Notes under the pieces: model-generated
Seen by the model: the letters and a program-made list of their open reading frames with translations, nothing else
Told to the model about the DNA's origin: nothing
Databases searched by the model: none
Made by a program: the position numbers and the translations under genes
Assembly: GCF_000237925.1 (NCBI RefSeq)
Contig: NC_031502.1
Location: 43,773,975-43,837,974 of the forward strand
Reading direction: 5' to 3'
From: Schistosoma mansoni
Lineage: Eukaryota; Platyhelminthes; Trematoda; Strigeidida; Schistosomatidae
DNA length: 64,000 nt
Part shown: positions 24,701 to 38,148 of the stretch, in pieces
Layout of the letters: each line of letters starts with the position of its first letter
Numbering within the stretch: the stretch's first letter is position 1

Positions 24701-27700
24701 GTTAATACCCGTTTTTATTTTACTTTGCGGCTCATCGTCCAAGACCTCGGTGGACGTTATTGATTGGCATTCCATCAACTTCACAGATTGTTTCAGTCAC
24801 ATCAGCCTTCTTTCTGCCAGTGTCTCGGATGAGTTGATAGAACTTCCAACAGTCACCAGATGCAAGTGCTACTTTCAACTTGTTAGCACACTCCAACCAC
24901 TAGGCTTCTCGGTCGTTATACTAGCTTTGTACGATTTTCCGACACAAGAATCTGTGTTTATTCTTAAATTCGCGGTTAGTTGAAGTAGACCAACATGTCT
25001 CAAAAAGTTACAAGTAGTTTTTAGAAGCCTAGTGCTTACAAGCGGGACGTTTTGTAAAGCCGCAAATTACTTTACTCACCATTTTCACGGCGTCATCCAA
25101 ATTCAGCTGGTGTTCATCTATACCTTTTTATGTTTGCATTTCAATATATTTACCGTCATCTTTTATTACCTGTTTTCCATATCGTCCTCATTATTGCGTT
25201 CATATTTTTTTTGTGATAAATAATATCTTTGTTACATCTCTTTGCGCTTGGCGGTTGCATACCTTTGGAGAATCGCACATGAAAGTACAAATGAACTGTT
25301 TAAAAATAATATGGAAGGGGATCCAGTTACAGTAAATCGGAACCTTCTTTGATAGTTTATACATAACAACTTAGTGTAAAACATTGGTTTGTTACCCTGA
25401 TTTCTATTTCACTACTGTCGTTTATCAATAAGTAAACATTAATATGAAAATTACTATCAACAGCTGTCTGTCTATCCATCAAAATATATATTGTATTGAT
25501 GTAAGAGATTGACTGACTGTGTTTGTGCCAGAATCCATACCGGTTGGATAATCGACATTAAAGATTAATGTGTTAGTAGTAATATATATATATATAAGTG
25601 AGGTGAATTCATAAACTTGTCCATTTTATGTGTTGACTAGAGTTAATTGGAAGTACTGGAGTCTTTAGTGAACTAGTTAATTTTTATGGTGATTTGTTAT
25701 TACCACCTTTTTTACTCATATTTTGTGGAAAATACTGGGGCTGTAGCTAGTCCAGTGGTCCTAATAGTCGTCCTCACCCTAATAATTCCCACAGTGCATT
25801 ACATACCGTGTCAGTACTTTTCTCGTTGAGTCTACTGTTTAAGAATGATTACCCTTATGTAATCAATAAAGTATTCTTGTGACACTGTCTATATTTAGTT
25901 AGAATATATTTCGTATATTTCATGACTTCCATATTACTGTTGGCTGTTTTGAACTTGATAATGATTGTATAAAATTGGGATCGACTGATAATCTGATTTT
26001 TTAAATTAGACATCAAAACATCACAACCTAATTACTCAAGATAGTTTAGTTTAAAACTTGAATTCGAAAACAATTGGTGTATTCTAGAAAAAGTATCTCA
26101 TATCTTGTGTAAAAAATCAAACTATTAGGAAAGTAGTCGACGCTTATAATATATGTGTCAGTATTCGTCACTTGATAATTTGTGTAATACTTTATGTATT
26201 CTGTTAGTCTCCATGATGCGAGTTTTGTTCATTTCGCATAGTATTTTTTCACTCAAATATACTACGTTTATGTTTTAATAAATAAGCGAGATATTCTTGC
26301 CAATATTCAAGAAAATCTTGCTATTATTAAAATCGTAATGGCAACATTAAATACGAGAACTTTGTATTGTTATCGATTAGATATTGTGTTCTGTAAGAAG
26401 GTAATTTAAATTACCTACTATATTTGGTTGGATAATAATAATGACAAACCTATTCGCCAGCTACTCGAGCACAAACCACACTCTGACTGTAAAGGCTAAC
26501 GACATTCCCCTGCCATTTAAGCCAAAGTAGGTGGGGCGGGGTTCGAATCTAGGGCTCAGTGGATGAAGGTCAAACCCTTTAATCACTAAGCCACTACTCC
26601 ACTTGGTTGATTAGTGCATGATTGCCTTGAAAAGTTTTCTAGTTACATCCCATCATTTATTGATAAGTGACCTGATTTTTTGTATCGTAGTGATTTAACT
26701 GTTTCAGTCTTCCTACTGTAATCACTGCTTCAGTTATCAACTGCAAAACTTAGTTCTTTTTACTTAGTCGAATATAAATAAGTAAAGGTATATCTCACTC
26801 CTTGTCAATTGTCGAGAATACATAGACTGGCTGACTGCTTAGTTGACATACGCCTTATCTTTATCCACTCCGGTTAGTCCCGATTCTCTGCGTCTATACT
26901 TTAGTCCCACTTAATCTTTTTCGCTTTTTCTTTTGACTCATCATTGTTTTTTGGAAGTAAAGACATTTAAAATGACCCATTTATATTTCAACTTTGACGG
27001 TGTTTGGTTAACTCGATTATATGGTCTCAAAATCAACATTCCAAATGTTAAGTTTTTAATGAGTTTAAATTTCCCGTAGTTTTGATGAACTGTATTTGCT
27101 GACGGTTAACAGCAGAATTTTAGACGGGTGATTCGTTCTATTAAATTTTCATCAGTTAAATGCTTTTCTATCTCATTATCCGTCACTTCAGCTTTCAAAA
27201 TTCTGTCCAGCCATCTAAGTTCTCTATTTTTTCAATTTAAAAATCCGGCGTGACTATAATTTATAGACGAACAGGTCTCGGATTTGGGCGCGAAATTAAC
27301 TCATCTATTTGACTTAACAGAGTTTTGGCACTATAGCTGATGTCGGTTCGTGATGAAAAACCTAAATCAAATTCTTAACCTTAACCATCAACTGTAAGTC
27401 ATAATTCTAATTCCTCACACTGGTTTACAACTTTCATTTGGTCTTAGTTATTTGGTGGACACTCTCAAGGTCACTTAAGCGTCACTCAAAGGCTGTCCAT
27501 AAATTATAGTCTCACCACATTTAGTACTGATAGATTCTTTGAGCTGGATGTGCTCTACAGAGAAGATATCATTGTCCTTCAGGACAGGTTTGTTTAAAAT
27601 ATACTCTAAGAATTTTGTTTGAACTGGTAATAAACTCTTCGTAATTAAATAATCTAGCTGCAATGATATAGCATTACCAAAAGTATCAATGCAAGCTTTA

Positions 27701-30700
27701 AATTTCTGAACAGTTCAATTTCCAAACCGTTATTGATCTGTCTACGATAGTCAACTGATACTTGCTAAGTATTAGTTATGATTGGAACTTGAGATTTTCT
27801 CCTATTTTTCTTTTTAAAGCTGGAATTAACTATTTATTTCTTTAATGGTAGAAATTATCTTTATAAAATTATTTCTTTCGTTTTTTGATACAGATCAAAT
27901 TCTCGTAAAAAAGCATTATTCTTTGCAGCTGGTGCTCTGGAAGGTGTTTATATTGGCTCACGAATGAGATCACATGTGCATCTAAGATCATATCGTGATT
28001 TGTGTAAGTTTTCATCTCAAGTATTTAACTTATATATTTTGATGAACCTATTAGTATATATCAACTGTAAAGCAATTAAAACTAGCTGGGATTTGCTTCG
28101 TTTGAGTTTAAACTCAGTTATATAAAATATCACCCTATGTGACAAATCGGCTAGGGATAAATATGTAAACCATCAGCTCTGTACTCATTGTCTGAGTAGT
28201 ATGGTATTATTTCGAGACTCAAGGTTTCATAACATTCGCGCCGGACATTCGCTTTTCGTCCTCTCAATTTTGTAAACAATACCCCCGTCACGAAAATGCA
28301 ATGAGTAGGACTTCCCTGACAGAGGCTATATACGCATGGCCATATGAGAGCATTTTGAGAGGGAGAGTGGTTTCTCCCCACTCTCGGCCGTATCAGGGCA
28401 TTTGGGGGTATCGACTGGAATCGCGTTAGTGAATAAAGGAATTAAATAAGTCACATACGAGAATGGATTTCGAATACGTATATCTTGTGCAATCGTTGAT
28501 CTAGACAGACAATCAGAGGGATGAAGAGAAGAGAGCGAAGCGGAATAACGAGCGGTGAAGAAGGCATGTAACCCAACTCAATTTAGTCAAGCGTGAATCG
28601 ATATTTATAGTCAGCTAAAAATAATTTACAGACATGTGATAAGTAAGATAAGAAATGTATACACATACGCTTACATGAAAACAGTCAAGGTTGACAAGCG
28701 AATATTTAACAAGGTCAAAAATGTAATAGATGGATAGATTTGCCTATCCGTAAGCTAGAATAAGCTGTATGGGCTTGCATAGCACTACAAAGCCGTGACT
28801 AGTGGAGTTCGTGTCGGGTTGAGACAAGTATCTGCCTCAACCAATAAATGAGTGGTTGGGCAAGATCATGGATGGTCTGAAGTTAGACATTAACGCCGTT
28901 GGATTCCGGCTCGGAGTAGACTAGAGGTTAAGCGTTCACGCGCGAGACCGAAGGTCTTGGGCTCGATTCCCGCATGCGGGGTCGTGGATGCGCACCACTG
29001 AGGAGTCCTATACTTGAACGAAACGGCTGTCAAATGTTTTCAGGTCTTTAGTAGTGATCTGGCTTGGATCGACTCATGAATTAAACTATTAAAATTACTA
29101 CAATCTCCACAAACCCCATTCTCAGCATAACCTTGTATTTGCCTAAACTTATTCGGTATTTTCAAAATTCCATTTTATTCGACTTGAATGCAGAAGCAGT
29201 AATAGTAGTAGTACCGGTTAATCACTAAGAAAATGCTATTTCGTTGATAAGAACCAATCTCATGAAATGAGAGGAGGCAAATATAACTAAAACTAATGAA
29301 CATTATTATAAATACTGTTGGTTTGCTTTATCTTTTTTCAATCTCTTATAGATAATTATGAGGTTTGTGAAGGCCAACGCACTGAGTTCATCAATAGTAC
29401 AGGGATGACACGTACTTATTCATATTTCCTATGTCCTGATAATCCAAATCAACCATTCGAAAAATATTGTTGCTGGGATTCAACAACTGGTATGGGTGCA
29501 TGCTGTTCTTATGATGTAAAAATGTATGTCAATATTTTAAGAAATAATGGATATAAATATTATTACTACTATTTTTCAACGTATTTTATTCGTAATAATA
29601 ATGATAATAATATAATTCAAGTATATTTATCCTCTTGAAACTGAATTTTTCCCATGGAGCATTATTAATATTTTATTGTAGAATAGTAGCGACTTGTACT
29701 TTTTTAGTATATCATGATGTTGTGGATGCCTTTACAACAACTATAATTTTTCACTGTTCTCGAACATGTGTTGTTTTCCATGTGAATACTTGATTAAATA
29801 TATTTAAGTTATCCGACATAGGATTGTGCATAAATGTGTATCAATACAAGTTTTTAGACTTAATAATAATATGTGAAGAGATTATCAATAGAGAACTACA
29901 CTGCTTATTTAAACCTGTTACTCCATTTAAAGCACAAGCCGTCAACCAGGAATCTTCAACTAGCTCTGTCTTGGGTTTTTCTATCTAGTTGTTTCCAAGT
30001 TCTATTCATCCTTTTGATGTTTGTGTCCAATTACCGGCGCTATGTGTTCTTTGATCTATCTTTTCCTTCTAGCTTGAGAGTTCCAAATTAGGACTTGCTT
30101 TGTAATGTAGTTTGATCATATCCGTAAAGTATGTTCTATCCTATCTAACTCCAGCTTCTTTACTTCAGCCGATTATTGATGATGGTCTCTGGCTAATGGA
30201 TTTGGGGTATCTGACGTAGACAGCTGCTTATAAACACCTGCACCTTTTTGATAGTAATTGTAGTAGTTTTTCAAGTTTCAGCTCCTTACAATGTAACTAT
30301 TTCAACGTTGGTGTTGAGTATTCTGGTTTTGTGTGAGTTGTTTTTGAATTCCAGATATTTTTCAACTACGAGAATTTTGCTACATCTCTTGCACTGATAG
30401 ACTCTCGTAAACTCATCTCATCAGGCTCCGAACACGATAAAGAGAGAAAACAAATCAGGTCTGGGCTAAACAAAAGTCTATGGAGCGATTACAAACGGTG
30501 GTGGATAAAGAAAGCAATAGAGATGGGAAAGGCAACGGCTATAGGAAACATAAGATAGCTTTTCAGACTAATAAAAGAAACCGGAATTAAGAAGTCAAGT
30601 GTACGTGAGATAATCTCAGAAAAAGACGAAACTCTTATCGGCTCTCAGTTCAGACGTTTAGAACGATGAGCGGAACACTTTAAGGAGCAGTTCAGCTGCT

Positions 30701-33700
30701 CTACAGCGACCCACCATATCCAAACAGCCTGAATGGAACGCTGAAATAGGCCGCGTGACTCTAATTGAAGTTCAAAAAGCCATAGCTAATCTGAAACGAA
30801 GAAAAGCAGCTGGTCCAAACAGATCAACTCCAGAGATCTTTAAGGATGATGGTCCAATTTTAGCGATTAGGTTGACCAATATTTCAGCTAAAATCTGAGA
30901 ATTGGGTGTAGTCTTATCTGACTTGTCGCAATCACGGAAGGGGTCAAAATCATCCCGTGATAACCATAGAGGGATTAGTTTCACTAATATAGCATCTGAA
31001 ATACTAGTCTCAATGATTATCGGGTTAATGAGGTTGTGAATCTTCATCGACTGAAATGATCGGGCCGCGTGTTATGTATGTCTGAATACCGATTACCACG
31101 GTATGCAATTCTGACTAGTGTTGGAGACGGATGGAAGGAAGTTACACGTTTGGCATGGATGGCACACAAGTTAGTGTCCTCGAAAAGGCTAACAAGATAG
31201 GCTTCGCTCGCCTCCTGGAGGGCAGAAACTGCTGAACTTTGAAAACGTAGATCGGTCTTAAAGTCTTGCGCGATCTCCCGAACCAAACGCTGGAAAGGCA
31301 GTTTACGGATGAGCAGCTCGGTTGACTTTTGGTAACGACGAATTTCATGTAGGGCTACTGTTCCTGGACGATAACGATGTGGTTTTTTAACACCACCTGT
31401 AGCTGGTGCACTCTTTCGCGTAGCTTTAGTGGCCAGTTGCTTCCTTGGAGCCTTCCCACCTGTACTCTTGCGAGCAGTCTGCTTCGTGCGTGTCATGACT
31501 GTGAACAAATCAGATGAGATTTGTGCGGCGCATATGTATCTGTAGAAGGAAGTTAGGGGTGGCCAAATCAAAACGTGGCATCAGTCCTTGAAATCACTAA
31601 CTTGTGGTGTGAGCCATGTTTGTAGATGCAGAGTACTTGATTGAGATCTGTGCGACTATGTTAACCAATGGTTGGAGACTGTGTGTGAAATGGCTGAGAA
31701 TCGATGACAATGGAATAGGTGTACACAGTGTTTGTCTTTCTGTAGACTGTGAGGTTGAAATTACTTTATAGCTTTCTTTTTACGAACTAGTTCTTTCTCT
31801 CTGTATCATATCCTTTTATGCAATCTTTCTTCTATATATTCCTACCATCGAAGTAACTACTTCTATGAATGTGATGTCCATCTTGTTGTGCTAATGAGGT
31901 GTGGCAACTTTAACCGATGCGTGTATGTGCCTGGTCTTACGTTGTAGCTGACTATCCTTGCTTTGCCAATTCATGTTTATCAATAAAGTCTCCCAGGTAC
32001 ATTAAAGTTTACACCTCTTCTAGAACTTCTCCATCGAAAGTGATTCGGTTGCTGCCCATTGTTGTATTTCAAGATCTTGCTTTTTCCCTCATGGATGTTG
32101 GAACTCACTGTTTTGAAAGCCACTGCTACACTGACTGTCTTCACCTGCATTTGTTGGTGTGTATAGGATAGTCGAGCTAGGTCATCCTTAAAGTCCAAAT
32201 CGTCTAGCTGCATCCAAGTCATCTCTTATGTTCCCTGCTTTCTTGACATGTGGGGATATTCATAATCCAGAAAAGGCAAGGGTGAGCAGACTTGTCTGAC
32301 AACAGTCTTAACTTGAAATGCGTCTGTCAGCTGTCCTCCAGTCACACTACTTTGCAGTGTAGTCCGTCGTATGAATTCCGGATGATGTTGACTATATTCT
32401 CAGGTACACCATATTGTCGAATAAGGTCCCATAAGTTTCTTCTATGCACTCTATCAAACTCTTTCTCATAGTCAAGAAAGTTTATGTATAGTGACAAGTT
32501 CCATTCAGTTGGTTATTCTGCAATATTCCGTAGTATTGCTAATAGGTCTGTACGCGACCGACGGAATCCAACTTGTTGATCTCGAAGTTGGGTGTCGACT
32601 GAGTTTTTCATTCGGTTCAGCAACATTCTGTTGAAAACTTTCCCTGGTGTTGATATTAGTGTGATGTCTCTGTAGTTTTCACATTTGCTTAGATCTCCTT
32701 TCTTTGGTATCTTAATGAGGCATTCTTTTTTCAAGTCTGTCGGCACTTGTTTCTCCTCCTAAATCTTCTTGTGTAGGACGTGTAGCATGTTTGCGGTTGC
32801 TTTTATGTCTGACCTCAGTGCTTCAGGTGGTATATTGTCAGGTCCTGTTGCTTCCCCACTCTTCACTTGTCTGGTGGCTACTCTGATTTCCTTGATCCTT
32901 GATGGAGTGACATCTATAGGGAGGTCTGTGTGTGCTGCTTCGATGTCCGGTTGATTCCATGGAGCAAACCGATTCAAGAGTTCTTCAGAATGTTCCACCC
33001 ATTTGTTCCTCTTTTCTTGAGTCTCAGTGATTAGCTTGCCTTCTTTTTCCTTGACTGGTCTCTCTGGTTTACTATATTCCCCTGTCAGTTTCTTCGTCGT
33101 GTCATAAAGCTGCTTTATACTCCTTCTCTTGTAGCTTTTCCCGCTGCTATTACTAGGTCTTCCACATATTTCTGCTTGCCAGCTCTAATGCTCCTCTTCA
33201 CTTGTTTGTTTGCTTCTGTTTATTCAGCTTGTACTTTGACTTTCTCTGCTCGTGTTCGGCTGTTGTTAATCACTACTTTCTTGTTTTTTGTTTCTTTAAT
33301 CTTGGTCAGGGTATCAATAGAGATCCATTCTTTATGATGATGTTTCTTGTGGTCTAGTACCAAACATATCGAAGTTTTTGCTAATGGATTTTGTAAGGTT
33401 TGAAACTTGTTGCTGAAAGCCTCAGTTTCAACCTACCCACCACTAGATGGTGATCTGAAGTTATATCAGCTTCTCTCTTCGTTCTCATGTCTTCCACAAA
33501 GATGAGGATATTATTATGATGGCCCCTTGTCAGAGATTAAAGTAAGATACTAACACCGGTGAGTTCCGGCTCGGAGTAGTCTAGATGTTAGGCGTTCATG
33601 CGTGAGATCGAAGGTCCTGATTTCTATTCCTGCATGCAGGGTCGTGGATGCGCACTACTGAGGAGTCCTATACTGGGACGAAACGGCCGTCCAGTGCTTC

Positions 33701-36700
33701 CAGGTTTTTACTGGTGGTGCAACTTTGGTTGACTTATAATTTCAATAGAATTCAATAATACCATACTTCCATAAAAATTACCCATTAACTGTGATCTGAT
33801 AAAGTTTAATAATGTACAGAACATTCAGTAGGCTGTTGTATTTCTTTGATGACATATATTAACATATTATGTATACGTATATAATTATAAATTTTGATCT
33901 AATTTTCCTCTTAGAATATAAATACGGAGCTTGTGTAAATCGGTACCTTAAAGTACAACAAATAGCAATTCTATATTTACATTGAGATTACTTTACTTAA
34001 ACTAATTATGTTTCCATGTTAATTTTAAAGTTATTTGATTGTGAATTATTCTATATTATTTTCTTGTTAAAACAATAAGTTCATAATTAATAAAAAATAC
34101 ATAAATAAGTAGATTGTCTAAAAGATCCTGATTTTGATTGTCTTTTATTTTTCTTATCTTTTATTGCATATATAATCAAGTACTTAACTCTTAGTTATCA
34201 CAATTGATTGGTCACTGGGTGCTGATCAATGTCATGCGTGTCAAGTCCTTCTTAGTGCTGATCGAATGCTATCGATCAAGTTGCAATGTAGCCACTAGTC
34301 TAGGTGACTCGACACTGCGTGCACTATGTTGAGATAAGATGGTGGTTAGAGGTGCCAAGTAGCACGAAACCTGGGTCCAGGGTTTCCTGTTGACCATCTC
34401 TAACTACCATCTTAACTTTTAGTTATGTTTGTATAATAATAATAATGTCCATTTTGTGTTTATAAATTGTAATACTCTATTTATCATAATTTCAATTTTC
34501 TCTAGAGTTGATGACTATTTGTTTTATTTCTCTATACTTTGATCTTAAAAAATAATAAGTGAAGATTTATTGCAATTTTTTTATTTTTACATCATTTGAT
34601 AAAGTTTTAGTACTTGTAAATCACTAATTTTTTTTAAAGAAACATCAAATGAACTGTTTAGTAGGAACTGTTGTTCTACTTAGCTCCTCAATCTTTGAAA
34701 GAATTGTATATCAAACGGTGTTGAGAGGTGCATACTCCTTAATTAGGGTTCACCCAATAATCGTAAGCTATGAATACTTACCATTCGATGATAGATCACA
34801 GTAGGTTATAANNNNNNNNNNNNNNNNNNNNNNNNNNNNNNNNNNNNNNNNNNNNNNNNNNNNNNNNNNNNNNNNNNNNNNNNNNNNNNNNNNNNNNNNN
34901 NNNNNNNNNNNNNNNNNNNNNNNNNNNNNNNNNNNNNNNNNNNNNNNNNNNNNNNNNNNNNNNNNNNNNNNNNNNNNNNNNNNNNNNNNNNNNNNNNNNN
35001 NNNNNNNNNNNCTCATTGAGCATGTTGTCATGAATCGTTTTCTCTTTTTTTTGTCAAAGTCAAAATAATCATTTGTCATTTAGAAATATGATTCACCTGA
35101 ATTAATTTCATTCCAACAATTTATGTTATTATTTTATTGAAAGAGAATATATTTGCATTTCTGTTAAACATAATCTTATTAATTTATGAATAAAAATGTG
35201 TAGATGAAAAAATATACATAGAGATGAATTGATTTATGAATATTAATATGGGTTGGACTAGTCAACATTTTTCTAGTTAGTTGCATGATCCTCGTCCTGA
35301 ATGTGTGTATGCATATGCTATTTTATTAATTAATATCATTCTGTTGATGGTAATGATTGTTGTGTAATGAATAAATTAGACCATTTTTCCCTTTGTCATT
35401 AATCATCCTTATTGTTGGTGGTTTATTCTTCCTTTTTTTAAGTTTATCATCTTACACTTGTGAAAACTCGTTGCTTGTTCAATCGAGACAAAAATTTGAG
35501 ATATTTCTCCTTTTTTTATCTTAACAACAGCAATGAAACATACGAAATATAACTATCTTTTAGTTACTCTACATTGTGGATTTGTTTTCTGCTTGCTGTT
35601 TTCTATCGTATTATCCACTATATTAGGCTGATATGATAATAAATCTTTACTAATTTTGCTCTTAGATTATGTGACCTACTATACTAGATAACAACTCTGT
35701 CTTGTCTTATCATAAAGACAAATTTTTGAAAATCAGTTGCTAATTATCAGGTGTACCGTTATGTTGTGACTCACTTGTTATTGGAGCATTTGGCTTTCAG
35801 TGAGTAAGTTTTAGGTTTACTCATTGCTCTTTTCCCTATAAAATCTTGGGGCCCAGGTAGTATCATTAGCCGTCATGCAAGCATTGTAGCTTAAGGCCGC
35901 GCACAATAGGTTGTACTTAATGAATGGGGTACATTCTTTATTATGGCTTCTCATAGATATCGCCTAATATAGGAGTTTGAAGGGTCCATTGTAGTCATCT
36001 TACGCTTTCATATACTGGATCAATGCCATACAGTTGATGCTTCCAGCTTCAGCTAACATGTAATACATAAAGACCTAAATTCTTGCGTACCAGTTTTCAT
36101 AGTTTTCGTGAAGTTCTCAGTTTCTACTGGTTGAAAACTGGTCAACGCAACAGTATACCTTCCCAGACTGCTGAGTAGTATGGGTTGTTAGTTAGCTTTA
36201 ATCTGATGTGTCGGCTGAATAAAGGGTATAGACAGATAACCTGTATAAAAAATCACTTAAAGTTTAAACATTTTAGATTTATTGTCACTGGTCGGTAATA
36301 AACTCATCTTTGAAAATAACCTTTTTCCTTCTGAAATATTAAACATATACATACTATATGAAACATTCACAATCGGCTATCAATATAGGTAAAACACTAC
36401 ACTAATTGTTATCTTATATTTAACCTAGAAACTCTCCTCTAAATGTTAACTTAAATAAACATTATTATTTTAACCACATTAATACTTTGTATTGTTGTCT
36501 TTCTGGTTGTTTGTTCTCTTCTCATTCTCATTCAAATAAAATACAAGTTGACTTTCATGTATATTCATAATGATAATACAGAATAAATATTTATCTCTTT
36601 CTAATTATCATAATAATAATAATACATTAGTTCATTATTGATTTATTCCAGCCTATAACATAAACAATTCTCTCCTTTAACATTATCCAATCTACCTGAT

Positions 36701-38099
36701 TGAAATAGCTTTCTTTCTCTACAAAATGAATTGTCAACCTTCTTTTTTCTATTAATATTTTGTTAATCATTGAAAAAAGAAGTTCCAATGGAAATATGGG
36801 GTGAATCTTCTTTTTTTTATGTACTCAGTTAATTTTCTACTCATCAGTGAAATGTGATCATTAAAATAATACTGTTTTTCTTTTTAGCATATATACAACG
36901 TATCTTCACTGTTACTGTTGTTATACAGAATACATGTGATAATAATCCATATGAATAGTGGAAATTATCTTGACCTATTTCTTCATTGAGCAGTTATTAT
37001 TATTTTTAGTTGAATTAAATTAAGTCAATTCAGTAATGGTAAATTTTTACTCTTGATATTTGTTGGTTTATTGAACAAGTCATTAAAAACGTCAACGCAG
37101 AACGATTTGCCATCAAAAAACTTATTTTTCTTATGTCATTCAGCGGTATCAAGATTTATCGCTTTGGAAAATAATAGTGTTCATTTGATGAATTGTAATA
37201 ATAATGGTATTTGTACTAATGTCATTAAAATATTTTACAGTAAAACAAAAATAAATGTTAGTATAGACTAAAATACTGTGTGTTCAATTCAATAAAATGG
37301 TTCAACTGTAATGGCAAATGTCTGCTTGATTGATTCAAAGAGAGCTAATGAAGGGACTTTCATTGTATTGACTACTATTAAAGGGAAAGTCCTTGAGGTT
37401 TATGAAAAGATAAGCTATTTGTCGTGCCGCTTTTTTTCTACTTGTTAAGGCTTAGGTTTTGAAGATTTATGCACCCTCACTTATAATTGGTTTTCAGGAC
37501 TTTATCAAAGTTATGGTGAGTCTCTCTAATCATCACTAACTATATTTTCAACTATCAGATCGCTAATATTTCTCCCCTGTTTAGTCAGATGCAATAATAT
37601 GTAAGAACCCTTTAAGAAAGGATGCTTATTGTAAAACAAGTTTCATGGGAGCACAGTGTCTATGGAAAGTGGGAGACAGTACTAAAACATCATTTGAAAC
37701 TATTTTGTTTAAGAATTTCAGTGAATTACATTATTTCGCTGAAGTCCAAAGGTTTACTTGTAAAAATATGAGAGCGATTGTTTCATGAAATCCAACTAAT
37801 TATTATCTTACAACTTTTTCTTTTGAAGGATAAATACTAATTCATTTAAGTCATTCTGAATCATTTAAAATATTTGACTTACTCAATAATTTGTAGGCAT
37901 CATTATTGTATATTTGTGTATGCATAACCTTTAGATCTAGTGTTTGTAGTTACATTGCAATAATCATCGGCGATACTGACTCCAACATGTCTGTTCCTGT
38001 AAAAGATACATACATATTTATTTGTTTGACTGAATTTCTAAACCAAATTTTTGTCGATTGCTTTCTATTGATTTCCATGATTCTATTTTAGCGACTGTT

Positions 38100-38148
<49 letters not shown>

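Noticed and set aside
29318-29638. Single-exon reading of the six-cysteine peptide
   Set aside because: The frame upstream of 29352 and downstream of 29523 is intronic: a good acceptor and a GTATGT donor bound the conserved part and match the phases of neighbouring exons.
31044-31571. Functional histone H3 gene
   Set aside because: The H3 part lacks its C-terminal end, has five substitutions, is bounded by target duplications and runs into LINE sequence. It is an inserted fragment.
34768-35079. Open frames across the N run
   Set aside because: They exist only because N bases contain no stops.
38101-38144. CRISPR or satellite array
   Set aside because: The only tandem repeats in the window are di- and trinucleotide microsatellites. 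There are no spaced repeats and none would be expected in a flatworm.
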